Of a DNA stretch of 64,000 nt, positions 1 to 7,209 are shown one piece after another. The notes beneath the pieces are model-generated. The model did not search any database. It saw nothing but the letters and a program-made list of their open reading frames with translations, and had not been told where the DNA came from. The DNA comes from an uncultured Oscillospiraceae bacterium (GTDB taxonomy: Bacteria; Bacillota; Clostridia; Oscillospirales; Oscillospiraceae): assembly GCA_944385445.1 (NCBI GenBank), contig CALWXF010000006.1, positions 1 to 64,000 on the forward strand, in the 5' to 3' direction. A program made the translations under genes and the position numbers. Numbering within the stretch: the stretch's first letter is position 1; each line of letters begins with the position of its first letter.

Positions 1-76
1 TCTATTCCGCTCTGCACGCTTTATGACAGAACCCGGCCTACACATAATCCATACACCGGGTTTCTCGACAGGCTGA
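1..76 (+). ncRNA. 3' end of an RNase P RNA-like transcript (partial)
   Basis: Positions 25-37 read GACAGAACCCGGC, followed by CTA. This is the conserved region V signature found near the 3' end of bacterial RNase P RNA, and the same 13-mer occurs in the complete rnpB at about 38069-38081. A strong plus-strand terminator follows at 77-109, as expected for the end of a non-coding RNA gene. The rest of the molecule lies outside the window, so I cannot check the catalytic core or helix P1. It could be a second RNase P RNA, a degenerate copy, or another RNA sharing this motif. Confidence 0.45.
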
Positions 77-109
77 GACACCGCTGACAAAAGTCAGCGG
101 TGTCTTTTT
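77..109 (+). terminator. Intrinsic terminator after the RNase P-like RNA
   Basis: A perfect 12-bp stem (77-88 with 93-104), an AAAA loop and five T residues form a classic plus-strand intrinsic terminator. It also separates this transcript from the tRNA-Pro on the other strand. Confidence 0.85.
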
Positions 110-111
110 AC

Positions 112-188
112 TGGTCCGAGTGACAGGACTTGAACCTGCGGCCTCTTGACCCCCAGTCAAGCGCGATACCAAACTTCGCCACACCCGG
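112..188 (-). tRNA. tRNA-Pro(GGG)
   Basis: On the minus strand this is a 77-nt cloverleaf. The acceptor strand CCGGGTG (from 188) pairs with CACTCGG next to an encoded CCA. The anticodon stem is CTTGA/TCAAG with loop CTGGGGG, giving anticodon GGG for proline. The T arm carries GGTTCAAGTCC. Confidence 0.93.
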
Positions 189-272
189 ATGTTCAATTTT
201 GCTTGGTCGATTGACCTTAGATATACTAGCATACGAGAAAGAAAAATGCAAGAGGAAATTTGCGTTTTCTTG

Positions 273-319
273 AAAAAATTTTTCGTCCAGGCGGCGGGGC
301 TCAGAACTGCCCCGCCGCC
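273..319 (-). terminator. Probable terminator of the YdcF-like gene
   Basis: An 11-bp perfect GC-rich stem (290-300 with 309-319) lies just after the stop codon of the minus-strand gene. A run of six T residues follows only about 11 nt later, so the terminator may be weak. Confidence 0.55.
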
Positions 320-326
320 CCAGAGT

Positions 327-1010
327 TTAACCGTCGTTGGTCACATCTCCGTCCCCGCTGACGGGAATGGCTTCGCCTAGATAAGTAGGCTCAGGCTTCC
401 AGATAGAGGTGAAGAAGTCCTTGACCCGGGCCAGGACTTCCCGTGCATCTCTCTGCCACTGCCCTGCGTAGTCCTCCCCGTCGGCGGCGACTCCATAGGC
501 ATCCAGCCCTAGAGCTTGGGCAATGTAGATGGCCCGATACAGGTGGTATTCCTGGGAGACAATGACCACCTTCTGGGCTTGGAAGATCTCCTTGGCACGG
601 TACATACTTTCATAGGTGGAAAATCCGGCGTGGTCCATAAAGACGTCGGAGGACGGAACGCCGGCATCCATGGCATACTGCTTCATGGCGTTCACTTCGT
701 CATAGCCTTCCCGTCCGTGATCGCCGCTCATCAGCAGTTTCGGAGCAACATTCAGTTCATAGAGTTCCACGCCCCGTTCCAGACGATCCGCCAGCATGAG
801 ACTGGGGGTGCCATCGGCCTTGACGCCACAGCCCAGTATCAGAATGCAGTCCACATCGGTCAGGTCTGCGGCCTGTTCTGCGGTGAGGATTCGCTCACCC
901 CCCACATGGGTGACCCGTGCGTTGATGGCAAATACGGACACAATGCCCAGCACCGTGCACGCCAGCACAATGCAGGTAAAAAACTTGGTGATACGCAGCA
1001 AGAGTTTCAC
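327..1010 (-). CDS. YdcF/SanA-like DUF218 membrane protein
   Basis: A 227-residue protein starting at GTG (1010), chosen because AAAGGGGGGAAG lies upstream and the frame then opens with a membrane helix. A longer frame to 1082 has no good ribosome site. Residues of about 8-30 form one N-terminal membrane segment (FFTCIVLACTVLGIVSVFAI). The rest matches the DUF218 fold, with the family signatures ILGCGVKADG, LMSGDHG and YHLYRAIYIA. SanA/YdcF proteins are linked to envelope integrity and vancomycin tolerance in other bacteria, but their reaction is not established. It stands alone on this strand with its own terminator. Confidence 0.85.
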   Translation of the reverse strand: MKLLLRITKFFTCIVLACTVLGIVSVFAINARVTHVGGERILTAEQAADLTDVDCILILGCGVKADGTPSLMLADRLERGVELYELNVAPKLLMSGDHGREGYDEVNAMKQYAMDAGVPSSDVFMDHAGFSTYESMYRAKEIFQAQKVVIVSQEYHLYRAIYIAQALGLDAYGVAADGEDYAGQWQRDAREVLARVKDFFTSIWKPEPTYLGEAIPVSGDGDVTNDG

Positions 1011-1130
1011 TGGGGAATCTTCCCCCCTTTCTGTGTAGGTAGCCACAGTGTATCTTATTTGGCCACTGTTGTCCAGAAACAAATTGTGAATAAAAGCAGC
1101 GATAAGCCAGGACTTACCGCTGCTTTTAAA

Positions 1131-1613
1131 TCATGAAGTATGGTTTTGTTCCAGAGATAGAAGAAATCGCTTTAGTTCCAGCCCTCCGGCGTACCCACCC
1201 AAGGAGCCATCTGCCCCAATGACTCGGTGACAAGGCACCACCAGCATCATGGGATTTTGGTGATTGGCCATGCCCACAGCCCGGCAGGCTTTGGGCTGGC
1301 CAATTTCTTCGGCGATGTCCCGGTAGCTGCGTGTCTGGCCGTATGGAATGCGGCATAGAGCCTGCCAGACCCGCTCCTGAAACGGAGTGCCGTGAAGAAT
1401 GTACGGAATGTCAAAGGTCTTGCGTTTGCCCTGAAAGTATTCCTCCATTTGGATGGCCAGTTGACGGGTCAACGGTGTGGGGGTGCCATAGTCCAGAACA
1501 GGACCTTGCACAGCGGAGATAGAGACGATACAGTCCCCCACCTGCTCGATGCGAAAAGAACCACAGGGAAAGGAATATACAGCGAAAATCTCCGCTGCTT
1601 TCCGCTTATTCAT
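1131..1613 (-). CDS. ogt: Methylated-DNA--protein-cysteine methyltransferase
   Basis: A 160-residue O6-alkylguanine-DNA alkyltransferase. It moves the alkyl group from damaged guanine onto its own cysteine, in a single-turnover direct repair. The active site motif VVPCHRVIGA is clear, with Cys128 as acceptor. The helix that reads DNA is in the FQERVWQALCRIPYGQTRSY segment, and the C-terminal GYAGGLELKRFLL is typical. The start at 1613 overlaps the stop codon of the upstream NifX-like gene (ATGAATAA), so translation is probably coupled. Length is normal for the short Ogt form. A longer frame to 1709 runs through the upstream gene and is not used. With the AlkD-like gene upstream this makes a small alkylation-repair cluster. 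Confidence 0.93.
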   Translation of the reverse strand: MNKRKAAEIFAVYSFPCGSFRIEQVGDCIVSISAVQGPVLDYGTPTPLTRQLAIQMEEYFQGKRKTFDIPYILHGTPFQERVWQALCRIPYGQTRSYRDIAEEIGQPKACRAVGMANHQNPMMLVVPCHRVIGADGSLGGYAGGLELKRFLLSLEQNHTS

Positions 1614-2022
1614 TGGAGCAGTGTTCCCCGTGGTCATGACCACCACAGCCATGGTCGCCGCAGGTGTGGTCGTGGTGATGGTGTTCCCCGTGGTGGCTGC
1701 ACTGCACATCGGGGTTGTAGTTCAGGGCCTGAGCCAACAGAGCCTCTACTGCCTCATCAGCTTCGCCGGAGACACCGCCGTATAGCTGAATGTTGGCGTT
1801 GGCCAAGGCATTTTGAGCGCCTCCGCCGATGCCACCGCAGATGACGGCATCCACATGCAGGTCGCCCAGGAATCCAGCCAGGGCTCCATGTCCGCTGCCG
1901 TTGGTGTCTACGATCTGGGTGTTTGTCACAGCCCCATCTACGATGTCGTATACCTTGAATTGCTTGGTATGTCCGAAATGCTGGTAAATCTGTCCGTTCT
2001 CATAGGTAACTGCAATTCTCAT
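1606..2022 (-). CDS. NifX/NifB-like protein with His/Cys-rich metal-binding tail
   Basis: A 138-residue protein of the dinitrogenase iron-molybdenum cofactor family (NifX/NafY/NifB C-terminal fold). The core is MRIAVTYENGQIYQHFGHT, then the family glycine stretch CGGIGGGAQNAL. The start at 2022 (ATG) has GAGGAG upstream at good spacing; the frame upstream of it is not coding. The last 30 or so residues are unusual, a run of His, Asp, Cys and Gly (HHGEHHHHDHTCGDHGCGG) that looks like a metal-binding tail. No nitrogenase genes are nearby, so it is unlikely to serve nitrogen fixation; stand-alone members in anaerobes are of unknown function. It overlaps the methyltransferase gene by 8 bp. Confidence 0.85.
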   Translation of the reverse strand: MRIAVTYENGQIYQHFGHTKQFKVYDIVDGAVTNTQIVDTNGSGHGALAGFLGDLHVDAVICGGIGGGAQNALANANIQLYGGVSGEADEAVEALLAQALNYNPDVQCSHHGEHHHHDHTCGDHGCGGHDHGEHCSNE

Positions 2023-2056
2023 GATAAAAACTCCTCTCGATATTTGGTATACAGAT

Positions 2057-2740
2057 TTATTTGACCCGCAGAGAGCGCAAAAATGCCTTCTGTTCCGGGT
2101 CAATGCGAAAACTCTCCGTGGCCTTTTGGATGGTCTTGTTGTGAATCCAGGGGGAGAGTCGGTGTTGGATGAGATAGGGTAAGGCGGCGTCCGGCTGCTT
2201 CACCAAAGCCTCTGCAAAGTACCATGCCACCATCATCTGGACATAGTAGTCCTCGGTATTCACCTCTGCGGCCCAATTCAGGTACTCCGGCGAAAAATAG
2301 CTATTCAGATAGAAACGGAGTAGGACACCCAGGCCAAAGCGCACGGTATAGGTGTGGTGGGATTGCATCCAGGTCCATGCCTGGTGAGGCAAGGCCTCCG
2401 GGTGCTTTGCAAATGCTTTCGGGCTGAGCAAATCACAGGTAGCCCAGTTGTCCACATAGGGGAGAAAACAATTCAGGGCCTTTACGGTCTCATCATATTC
2501 CCTGTACTCACACAGCAACAAGCCGTGGAGGTTGTTTTCCTCATAGTAGGTGTGGGGAAGCTGGCCCAGAAAGTGTTCCGCCTCAGGAGTGCCCCGCAAT
2601 TGCTTGGCCAGTCGGCGCAACTCGGGCATCCGCACGCCAATCACCACGTCTGGGTTGACCGTGGGCATGAGCTTACACTGAAACTTCTGATAGGTCAAAT
2701 CTCGCAGGGAGAACAGGCGTTGTACAATAGGAGAGTCCAC
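2057..2740 (-). CDS. AlkD-like DNA alkylation repair protein
   Basis: A 227-residue all-helical protein of the DNA alkylation repair family (HEAT-like repeats, as in AlkD). Family members excise N3- and N7-alkylated bases. Signatures are GVRMPELRRLAKQL near residue 35, YEENNLHGLLL, VDNWATCDLLSPKAF and the C-terminal HNKTIQKATESFRI. The start is GTG at 2740, preceded by AAGGAGGG; the frame upstream to 2812 has no ribosome site and runs into the recombinase stop. The gene lies 34 bp upstream of the NifX-like gene on the same strand. Substrate range cannot be read from sequence. Confidence 0.88.
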   Translation of the reverse strand: MDSPIVQRLFSLRDLTYQKFQCKLMPTVNPDVVIGVRMPELRRLAKQLRGTPEAEHFLGQLPHTYYEENNLHGLLLCEYREYDETVKALNCFLPYVDNWATCDLLSPKAFAKHPEALPHQAWTWMQSHHTYTVRFGLGVLLRFYLNSYFSPEYLNWAAEVNTEDYYVQMMVAWYFAEALVKQPDAALPYLIQHRLSPWIHNKTIQKATESFRIDPEQKAFLRSLRVK

Positions 2741-2768
2741 GGTAGCTCCCTCCTTATTTGAGGATATC

Positions 2769-4262
2769 TCAAGTATAGTCCATTTCCTGCTCGCTGGCAA
2801 GCGGCGCTCCATCTCGAAATCGGAATCTCATGGGGAGATGATATAGCTTTAGCTCTACCACTCGCTGGGGACAGACCGTGATACGCTCCACCAGCAGCCT
2901 ACATAGAACGTCACTTGCCTCTGGGTGTTTTAGAATATGCTCCGTTGCCTCCTCTGAGATGATATCTGGCGAAGGTGCCTGCAACCGCTGTTCCAGGCTG
3001 GTGAGTTTTCGGTCATACGTCTCTTTCATGAGGGCCAGTTCTTCCTTGGTGATGTGCCCGGAGGCGTAGGCATCCAGAAGAACGGCTTTCCGGTCCAAGA
3101 TGCGTACTAGTTCTCGCTCCGCCTGTTCCCTGTCATAGGTCTCCCCATGGAGCAGATGGACGATGGAGGTGAGCAGGCCAGAATGGCTCAGCTCCAGAGC
3201 AAACAGGGCTTGACGGAACATCTGTTTGGCATCATCGTCCCGAAGAATGCGGGCAATGTTACACCCTCCACGGATGGATGAGGCGCACGCCCACCGGAGG
3301 CTAATCCGTCCATCCTGGTGTTTCCGCCGTCGGGCCACGAAGGTGGAGCCACATACCCCACATTTGATTTTACCAGACAGAGCGTAGTGGACCGAGCGGC
3401 TGTGCGGGGTGTGTTTACTGCGCTGCGCTAACTCCTGCTGTACGGTGTTCCACAGCTCCCGGGAGATGATGGGAATGTGATGGTTCGTTAATGTAATAAA
3501 CGGTTCCTCTCCGTGGTTTTGCCGTTTGGCATGACTGAGATAATCAGGGGTGTAGGTTTTCTTTTGTACCAGGTCCCCCACATACTTTTCGTTTTTTAAG
3601 AGTTTTACCAGATAGCTGCTGCTCCAATGGGGGTTCCCAGAACAGGTGCGCACTCCCTCCTGCTCCAGCATCCGGGCGATTTGGGTGGTGCTCAGTTTTT
3701 CCACCCCATACAGGTGGAAAATACGCTGCACCAGACGGGCTCCCTCTGGGTTGATGGAGAGGATACCATTATTTACATCGTATCCCAGCATGGACCGTCC
3801 AAATACCACCCCCCGCTCCATCTGCCGGGTCTGTCCCCATTTCACCCGGGCCGAGGTCCTTCGGCTCTCTTCCTGGGCAATGGAGGCCATAATGGACAGC
3901 CGTAGCTCTGCGTCCGGGTCCATGGTGTTGATACCGTCGGTGAGAAAGAGAACCGAGACCCCCAGGGCCTTGAGCTGCCTGGTATAGGCGATGGTGTCCA
4001 ACAGATTCCGGGAAAAACGGCTGACTTCCTTGGTGAGAATGATGCGGAATTTCCCGGCCTTGGCGTCCTGAATCATCCGCTGAAAGGCTGCCCGCCGTTT
4101 TGTGCTGGTACCTGTGATACCCTCGTCGGCATAGATGCGATACAGCTCCCATTGGGGGTGCTGGCGGACGTACTGGGAGAAATAGCGCTGTTGGGCGGCA
4201 AAGGAGTTTGCCTGGTCCTCCTTATCTGTGGAGACTCGGCAATAGCTGGCCACGGAAATCAT
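2769..4262 (-). CDS. Large serine recombinase (site-specific DNA recombinase)
   Basis: A 497-residue serine recombinase. The N-terminal resolvase domain (about 1-150) opens with YCRVSTDKEDQ, where Ser11 is the expected nucleophile, and continues with EVSRFSRNLLDT and SIMASIAQEESRRTSARV. A recombinase domain follows (about 160-260), then a zinc ribbon with KCGVCGSTFVARRR and a C-terminal coiled-coil region. Such enzymes integrate or excise mobile elements between att sites. No phage, conjugation or cargo genes adjoin it: the neighbours are an AlkD-like gene and a BlaI gene. It is therefore an orphan, either the remnant of an element or a stand-alone switch enzyme. Its ATG overlaps the stop of the small gene at 4259-4450 (ATGA), so the two are probably translated together. 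Confidence 0.92.
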   Translation of the reverse strand: MISVASYCRVSTDKEDQANSFAAQQRYFSQYVRQHPQWELYRIYADEGITGTSTKRRAAFQRMIQDAKAGKFRIILTKEVSRFSRNLLDTIAYTRQLKALGVSVLFLTDGINTMDPDAELRLSIMASIAQEESRRTSARVKWGQTRQMERGVVFGRSMLGYDVNNGILSINPEGARLVQRIFHLYGVEKLSTTQIARMLEQEGVRTCSGNPHWSSSYLVKLLKNEKYVGDLVQKKTYTPDYLSHAKRQNHGEEPFITLTNHHIPIISRELWNTVQQELAQRSKHTPHSRSVHYALSGKIKCGVCGSTFVARRRKHQDGRISLRWACASSIRGGCNIARILRDDDAKQMFRQALFALELSHSGLLTSIVHLLHGETYDREQAERELVRILDRKAVLLDAYASGHITKEELALMKETYDRKLTSLEQRLQAPSPDIISEEATEHILKHPEASDVLCRLLVERITVCPQRVVELKLYHLPMRFRFRDGAPLASEQEMDYT

Positions 4263-4450
4263 GGCTGTTTGCCTTTCTCTTGGTTCAGCCGCTCCAAGGC
4301 CAGGTCTATCTGCTCCCGCTCCAATATCCCTTGTTCACCTAGGGCCAGAAGCAGACCGGTGCGGAGCAGCTGGAAAAACGCTGGGTCCGTCTCCGGTGAG
4401 ACAGGGCGGGCATCTTGGATTTCATACAGTGCTGCAAATCTGGGTTTCAT
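4259..4450 (-). CDS. Small protein of unknown function, coupled to the recombinase
   Basis: A 63-residue frame that ends in an ATGA overlap with the recombinase start. The ATG at 4450 is preceded by GGAGG at good spacing, so it is likely real. The protein is acidic in the middle and helical at the C-terminus (EREQIDLALERLNQEKGK), resembling the short helical frames often found just upstream of serine recombinases in Firmicutes elements. I cannot name a domain. It could be a recombinase accessory or directionality factor, but that is inference from position only. Confidence 0.65.
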   Translation of the reverse strand: MKPRFAALYEIQDARPVSPETDPAFFQLLRTGLLLALGEQGILEREQIDLALERLNQEKGKQP

Positions 4451-4460
4451 GGTTTTTGCC

Positions 4461-4490
4461 TCCTCCCTCTTGGCCTCCTCCCTCTTGGCC
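4461..4490 (-). repeat. 15-bp tandem repeat carrying two Shine-Dalgarno sequences
   Basis: The unit TCCTCCCTCTTGGCC (plus strand) occurs twice without a gap, at 4461-4475 and 4476-4490. On the minus strand each copy gives GGAGGA, so two ribosome-site sequences lie in tandem before the ATG at 4450; only the nearer one has usable spacing. Confidence 0.9.
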
Positions 4491-4523
4491 TAATATATAC
4501 GGAGATGGGTGGGCAAAAATCCC

Positions 4524-4575
4524 TTGACAATCATCTACTTCAAGTGTAGTATGTAATTAACTACTACATATGAAG
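4524..4575 (+). promoter_or_regulatory. blaI promoter with BlaI-type operator
   Basis: The promoter is TTGACA (4524) with a 17-bp spacer to TAGTAT (4547). An inverted repeat TGTAGTA (4545-4551) / TACTACA (4562-4568) overlaps the -10 box, with outer arms CTTCA/TGAAG extending it to about 4538-4575. TACA/TGTA half-sites are what BlaI/MecI repressors bind, so this is probably an autoregulatory operator. Confidence 0.75.
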
Positions 4576-4586
4576 TTGGTGATACT

Positions 4587-4961
4587 ATGAAGCATTTGCC
4601 AGACAGCGAGCTGGAAGTGATGAAGGCCCTGTGGACCTGTGGAGCAGACACCTCCCGGGCGCAGCTGGAGGAGGCTCTGGCACCGTTGGGGCTGGCCTCC
4701 AACACGGTGAACACGTACCTGACTCGTTTGACGGAAAAGGGGTTTGTCAGCGCCAGACGGGACGGAAAGCTCAACCGCTACACTCCTCTGGTGAGCCGTG
4801 AGGAATACCTCACCTTTGACAGCCACTCCATTCTTTCTAAGCTGTATGACGGCTCCCCCCGCAAATTTGTGGCGGCCCTAGCCAAGGGGGGGATGACGAA
4901 ACAGGAGGTGGAGGACCTGCGGTCTCTCCTGGACCAATTGGGTGGAGGGGACCATGGATGA
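4587..4961 (+). CDS. blaI: BlaI/MecI/CopY-family repressor
   Basis: A 124-residue winged-helix repressor. The N-terminal DNA-binding domain shows the family pattern LPDSELEVMKALW and a recognition helix at SNTVNTYLTRLTEKGFV. A short dimerisation region makes up the C-terminal third. In the classic system the partner protease BlaR1 triggers cleavage of the repressor and frees the operon. Here the gene is directly upstream of a BlaR1-type protease and overlaps its start. The dyad operator over its promoter supports autoregulation. The signal is not known. Confidence 0.92.
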   Translation: MKHLPDSELEVMKALWTCGADTSRAQLEEALAPLGLASNTVNTYLTRLTEKGFVSARRDGKLNRYTPLVSREEYLTFDSHSILSKLYDGSPRKFVAALAKGGMTKQEVEDLRSLLDQLGGGDHG

Positions 4962-5790
4962 GCTTTTGATGGATCTATTTGCCTTATCCCTGGGGGGCGG
5001 TGTGGTGGCGCTGGTCCTCATGGGTGTGGCACGGCTCACTCGGGCCAGATATGGAGCCAAGTGGCGGTGTGTGATTTGGGCGCTGCTGTGTCTGCGCCTG
5101 ATCATTTTGGTGCCTTTGGTCCCCCAGGTCCAAGCCCCGGTTCAGATGACCGTGCCCCAGATGGACCGTCCGGTGGCGATATCTCCTGCACCCACGGTTA
5201 CCCCGGGTGAGGGGACCTCTCCCCAACTTCTTCCTGATGAAAGTGAGATAACGTCAACGCTTTCTGTGTCTCACATCATAAGCGTGGTATGGCTGGTGGG
5301 GATGTGCGGGGTTCTGGTGTGGAGCGGGGTGTCCCACATGAGGCTGCGCCGCTACCTGAGACGCTGGGCATCGGTGGAGACCCGGGAAGAGGTGTGCTGC
5401 CGATATGCAGCACAGGCCCAGCGGCTGAACCTCAAGCATTTGCCCAAGCTGTTGGCGTGCCCTGGGCTGGAGGTTCCCATGTTGACGGGACTGGTGGCCC
5501 CTGCCCTGATGTTACCTCAGGACACATCGTCAGAGGATGGGTTGGACTATGCCCTGCTCCACGAGCTGATTCACTACCGCCGCAGAGATATCTGGCTGAA
5601 AGCGCTGGTGATGCTGACGGTTGCGGTGCACTGGTTCAATCCGGTGATGTGGCTGATGGTGCGTCAGGTGGACCGAGACATTGAATTGGCCTGTGACGAG
5701 ATGGCGCTGACTGTGCTGCCGGAAGAGGAACGTCTGGCCTATGGGGAGACCATCCTCCGGGCGGCGGCCAGAGTCCATCGACAAATATGA
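4954..5790 (+). CDS. blaR1: BlaR1/MecR1-type M56 membrane protease without a sensor domain
   Basis: A 278-residue M56 peptidase. The start at 4954 is inside the end of blaI and has GGAGG just upstream. Four hydrophobic segments are visible: about 8-28, 40-60, 105-125, and one after the zinc site (VMLTVAVHWFNPVMWLMV). The metalloprotease motif HELIH is at residues 203-207, and DIELACDEMA supplies the third ligand region. The protein ends soon after the protease domain (RVHRQI). The last membrane helix and the large extracellular sensor domain of BlaR1/MecR1 are absent. The next gene, 15 bp downstream, encodes an anchored extracytoplasmic protein. Either the signal is sensed by partner proteins or the gene was shortened. 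Confidence 0.88.
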   Translation: MDELLMDLFALSLGGGVVALVLMGVARLTRARYGAKWRCVIWALLCLRLIILVPLVPQVQAPVQMTVPQMDRPVAISPAPTVTPGEGTSPQLLPDESEITSTLSVSHIISVVWLVGMCGVLVWSGVSHMRLRRYLRRWASVETREEVCCRYAAQAQRLNLKHLPKLLACPGLEVPMLTGLVAPALMLPQDTSSEDGLDYALLHELIHYRRRDIWLKALVMLTVAVHWFNPVMWLMVRQVDRDIELACDEMALTVLPEEERLAYGETILRAAARVHRQI

Positions 5791-5805
5791 TGGGAGGGAT
5801 GGGAG

Positions 5806-6507
5806 ATGCACAAGAGAAAAACCTGGGTGATGATCCTGGCAAGTGTAGGAGTTTTGGTGTTGGCTGTGGTCTGGGTGCTGCAATCTTACGGTATCTTGCC
5901 CAAGCGGACCTACTCCTCCCAGCACTTCGACATTGACGTGGTGTACAGCCCCCAGGACTATAACCACAACGGCGTGGATGATTACACGGATTTTCTACTG
6001 GGTGCCAAGCAAGACGCAGAGAACCACCCCACCTATGACGGCACATACTATGCTGGCGGTTATCCACCGGAGAATATTGGGGTGTGTACCGATGTGGTTT
6101 GGCGGGCGTTCCGGCAGGCAGGCTACTCTCTGCGGGATATGGTGGACCAGGACGTGCGCCAATACCCGGACCGATATCCAGATATCCAATACCGGGATGC
6201 CAACATTGATTTTCGCAGGGTGAAAAATCTGTGGGCCTTCTTCCAGGCCTACGCTCTGGAGTTGACCTGTGATATCACGGATATTGACCAGTGGCAGCCC
6301 GGTGACATTGTGATCTTCAACGGGGGCAAACACATCGGGGTGGTGTCCGACCTGCGCAACCGCAGTGGCCAGCCCTATATTCTGCACAATGCAGGCCAAT
6401 TTCGCCGGGAAGAGGATTATCTGGGGCGGTCTCCGGTGGAGGCTCACTTCCGCTTTGATGCCTCCCGTGTGCCCCAAGAGGTTTTGGTGGCCTGGGGCAG
6501 CGTGTGA
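5806..6507 (+). CDS. Membrane-anchored DUF1287 protein
   Basis: A 233-residue protein with an N-terminal anchor helix (TWVMILASVGVLVLAVVWVL) and an exported DUF1287 domain. Family signatures are GVCTDVVWRAFRQAGY, DANIDFRRVKNL, WQPGDIVIFNGGKHIGVV and the end pattern HFRFD. DUF1287 resembles NlpC/P60-type cysteine hydrolases: C of GVCTD and H of KHIGVV would be the pair to test. It is preceded by GGGAGGGATGGGAG and follows blaR1 by 15 bp, so it is in the bla operon. A cell-wall role is plausible but not shown. Confidence 0.85.
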   Translation: MHKRKTWVMILASVGVLVLAVVWVLQSYGILPKRTYSSQHFDIDVVYSPQDYNHNGVDDYTDFLLGAKQDAENHPTYDGTYYAGGYPPENIGVCTDVVWRAFRQAGYSLRDMVDQDVRQYPDRYPDIQYRDANIDFRRVKNLWAFFQAYALELTCDITDIDQWQPGDIVIFNGGKHIGVVSDLRNRSGQPYILHNAGQFRREEDYLGRSPVEAHFRFDASRVPQEVLVAWGSV

Positions 6508-6522
6508 AAGGAGTTTGAAGCT

Positions 6523-7191
6523 ATGAAGAGAAACAAGCATCCGGTTCCACCTCGTTCTCCCTTTACCACGCCCTTTTCTCCAACGGCACAGGAGATGGGA
6601 TTGCGTCTGCGCAGTTTGTTCCAGTGGAAGAAGAAACGGCCGCCCCTGGCGGTGCTGGGGCTGGTGTGCGCTGGAGTGGTGCTCAGCGGCTCTCTGGTCT
6701 CCTGTCAAACTGCCGCAGTGGATGACCCACCTCCTCTGACAACGGATTCTGTGCCAGAGCAGACCGAGAAGCCACAGGCTACGGGGAAGCCAGAGGAGGC
6801 GGACACACCGCAGACTTCACAGGTGCCCGACCTCAATTACTTCTTTGGCGGCGGCTGGGGCGGTCTTTCCTGGGAGGACCTGCTGAACAGTGGGGCGCGG
6901 TTTAATGGAAGCAGTCTATTGAATCCCGATGAGATTGCCATGGACTATACGATCCTCAACGGAAGTTTTACTCACACCATGCGCTTGCAGTCCGGCGATG
7001 TGTTGGATGTGGCGTTGCAGGTGGACGAGGGGACCTTGGGGATCACCATTGAAGGGAGCGACGGCACTCCGCTCTACCAGAATGGCGATCTGGATACCTC
7101 TCAATTCCATCTGGAGATATCTCAAACCGATTCCTATCACGTCACCATCACCGGGAGTAATACCAAAGGAAGCATTCATCTGAAAGTCTAA
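6523..7191 (+). CDS. Predicted lipoprotein with a long basic N-terminal module
   Basis: A 222-residue protein of unknown function. About 40 residues come before a hydrophobic stretch and the lipobox SLVSC, which is long for a lipoprotein signal. This leader contains PPRSPFTT, then FQWKKKRPP, and recurs in the next gene. After the lipobox cysteine comes a Pro/Thr/Glu-rich linker (to about residue 105), a glycine-rich patch (FFGGGWGGLSW) and a compact beta-rich domain (about 140-222). It is preceded by AAAGGAG and follows the DUF1287 gene by 15 bp. Its place in the bla operon suggests an envelope role. Confidence 0.75.
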   Translation: MKRNKHPVPPRSPFTTPFSPTAQEMGLRLRSLFQWKKKRPPLAVLGLVCAGVVLSGSLVSCQTAAVDDPPPLTTDSVPEQTEKPQATGKPEEADTPQTSQVPDLNYFFGGGWGGLSWEDLLNSGARFNGSSLLNPDEIAMDYTILNGSFTHTMRLQSGDVLDVALQVDEGTLGITIEGSDGTPLYQNGDLDTSQFHLEISQTDSYHVTITGSNTKGSIHLKV

Positions 7192-7209
7192 TGGAAAAGG
7201 AGAATTGCT

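Noticed and set aside
4451..4500. attachment site for the serine recombinase
   Set aside because: The tandem repeat explains the repeated sequence; no pair of matching att cores is visible on both sides of the gene.
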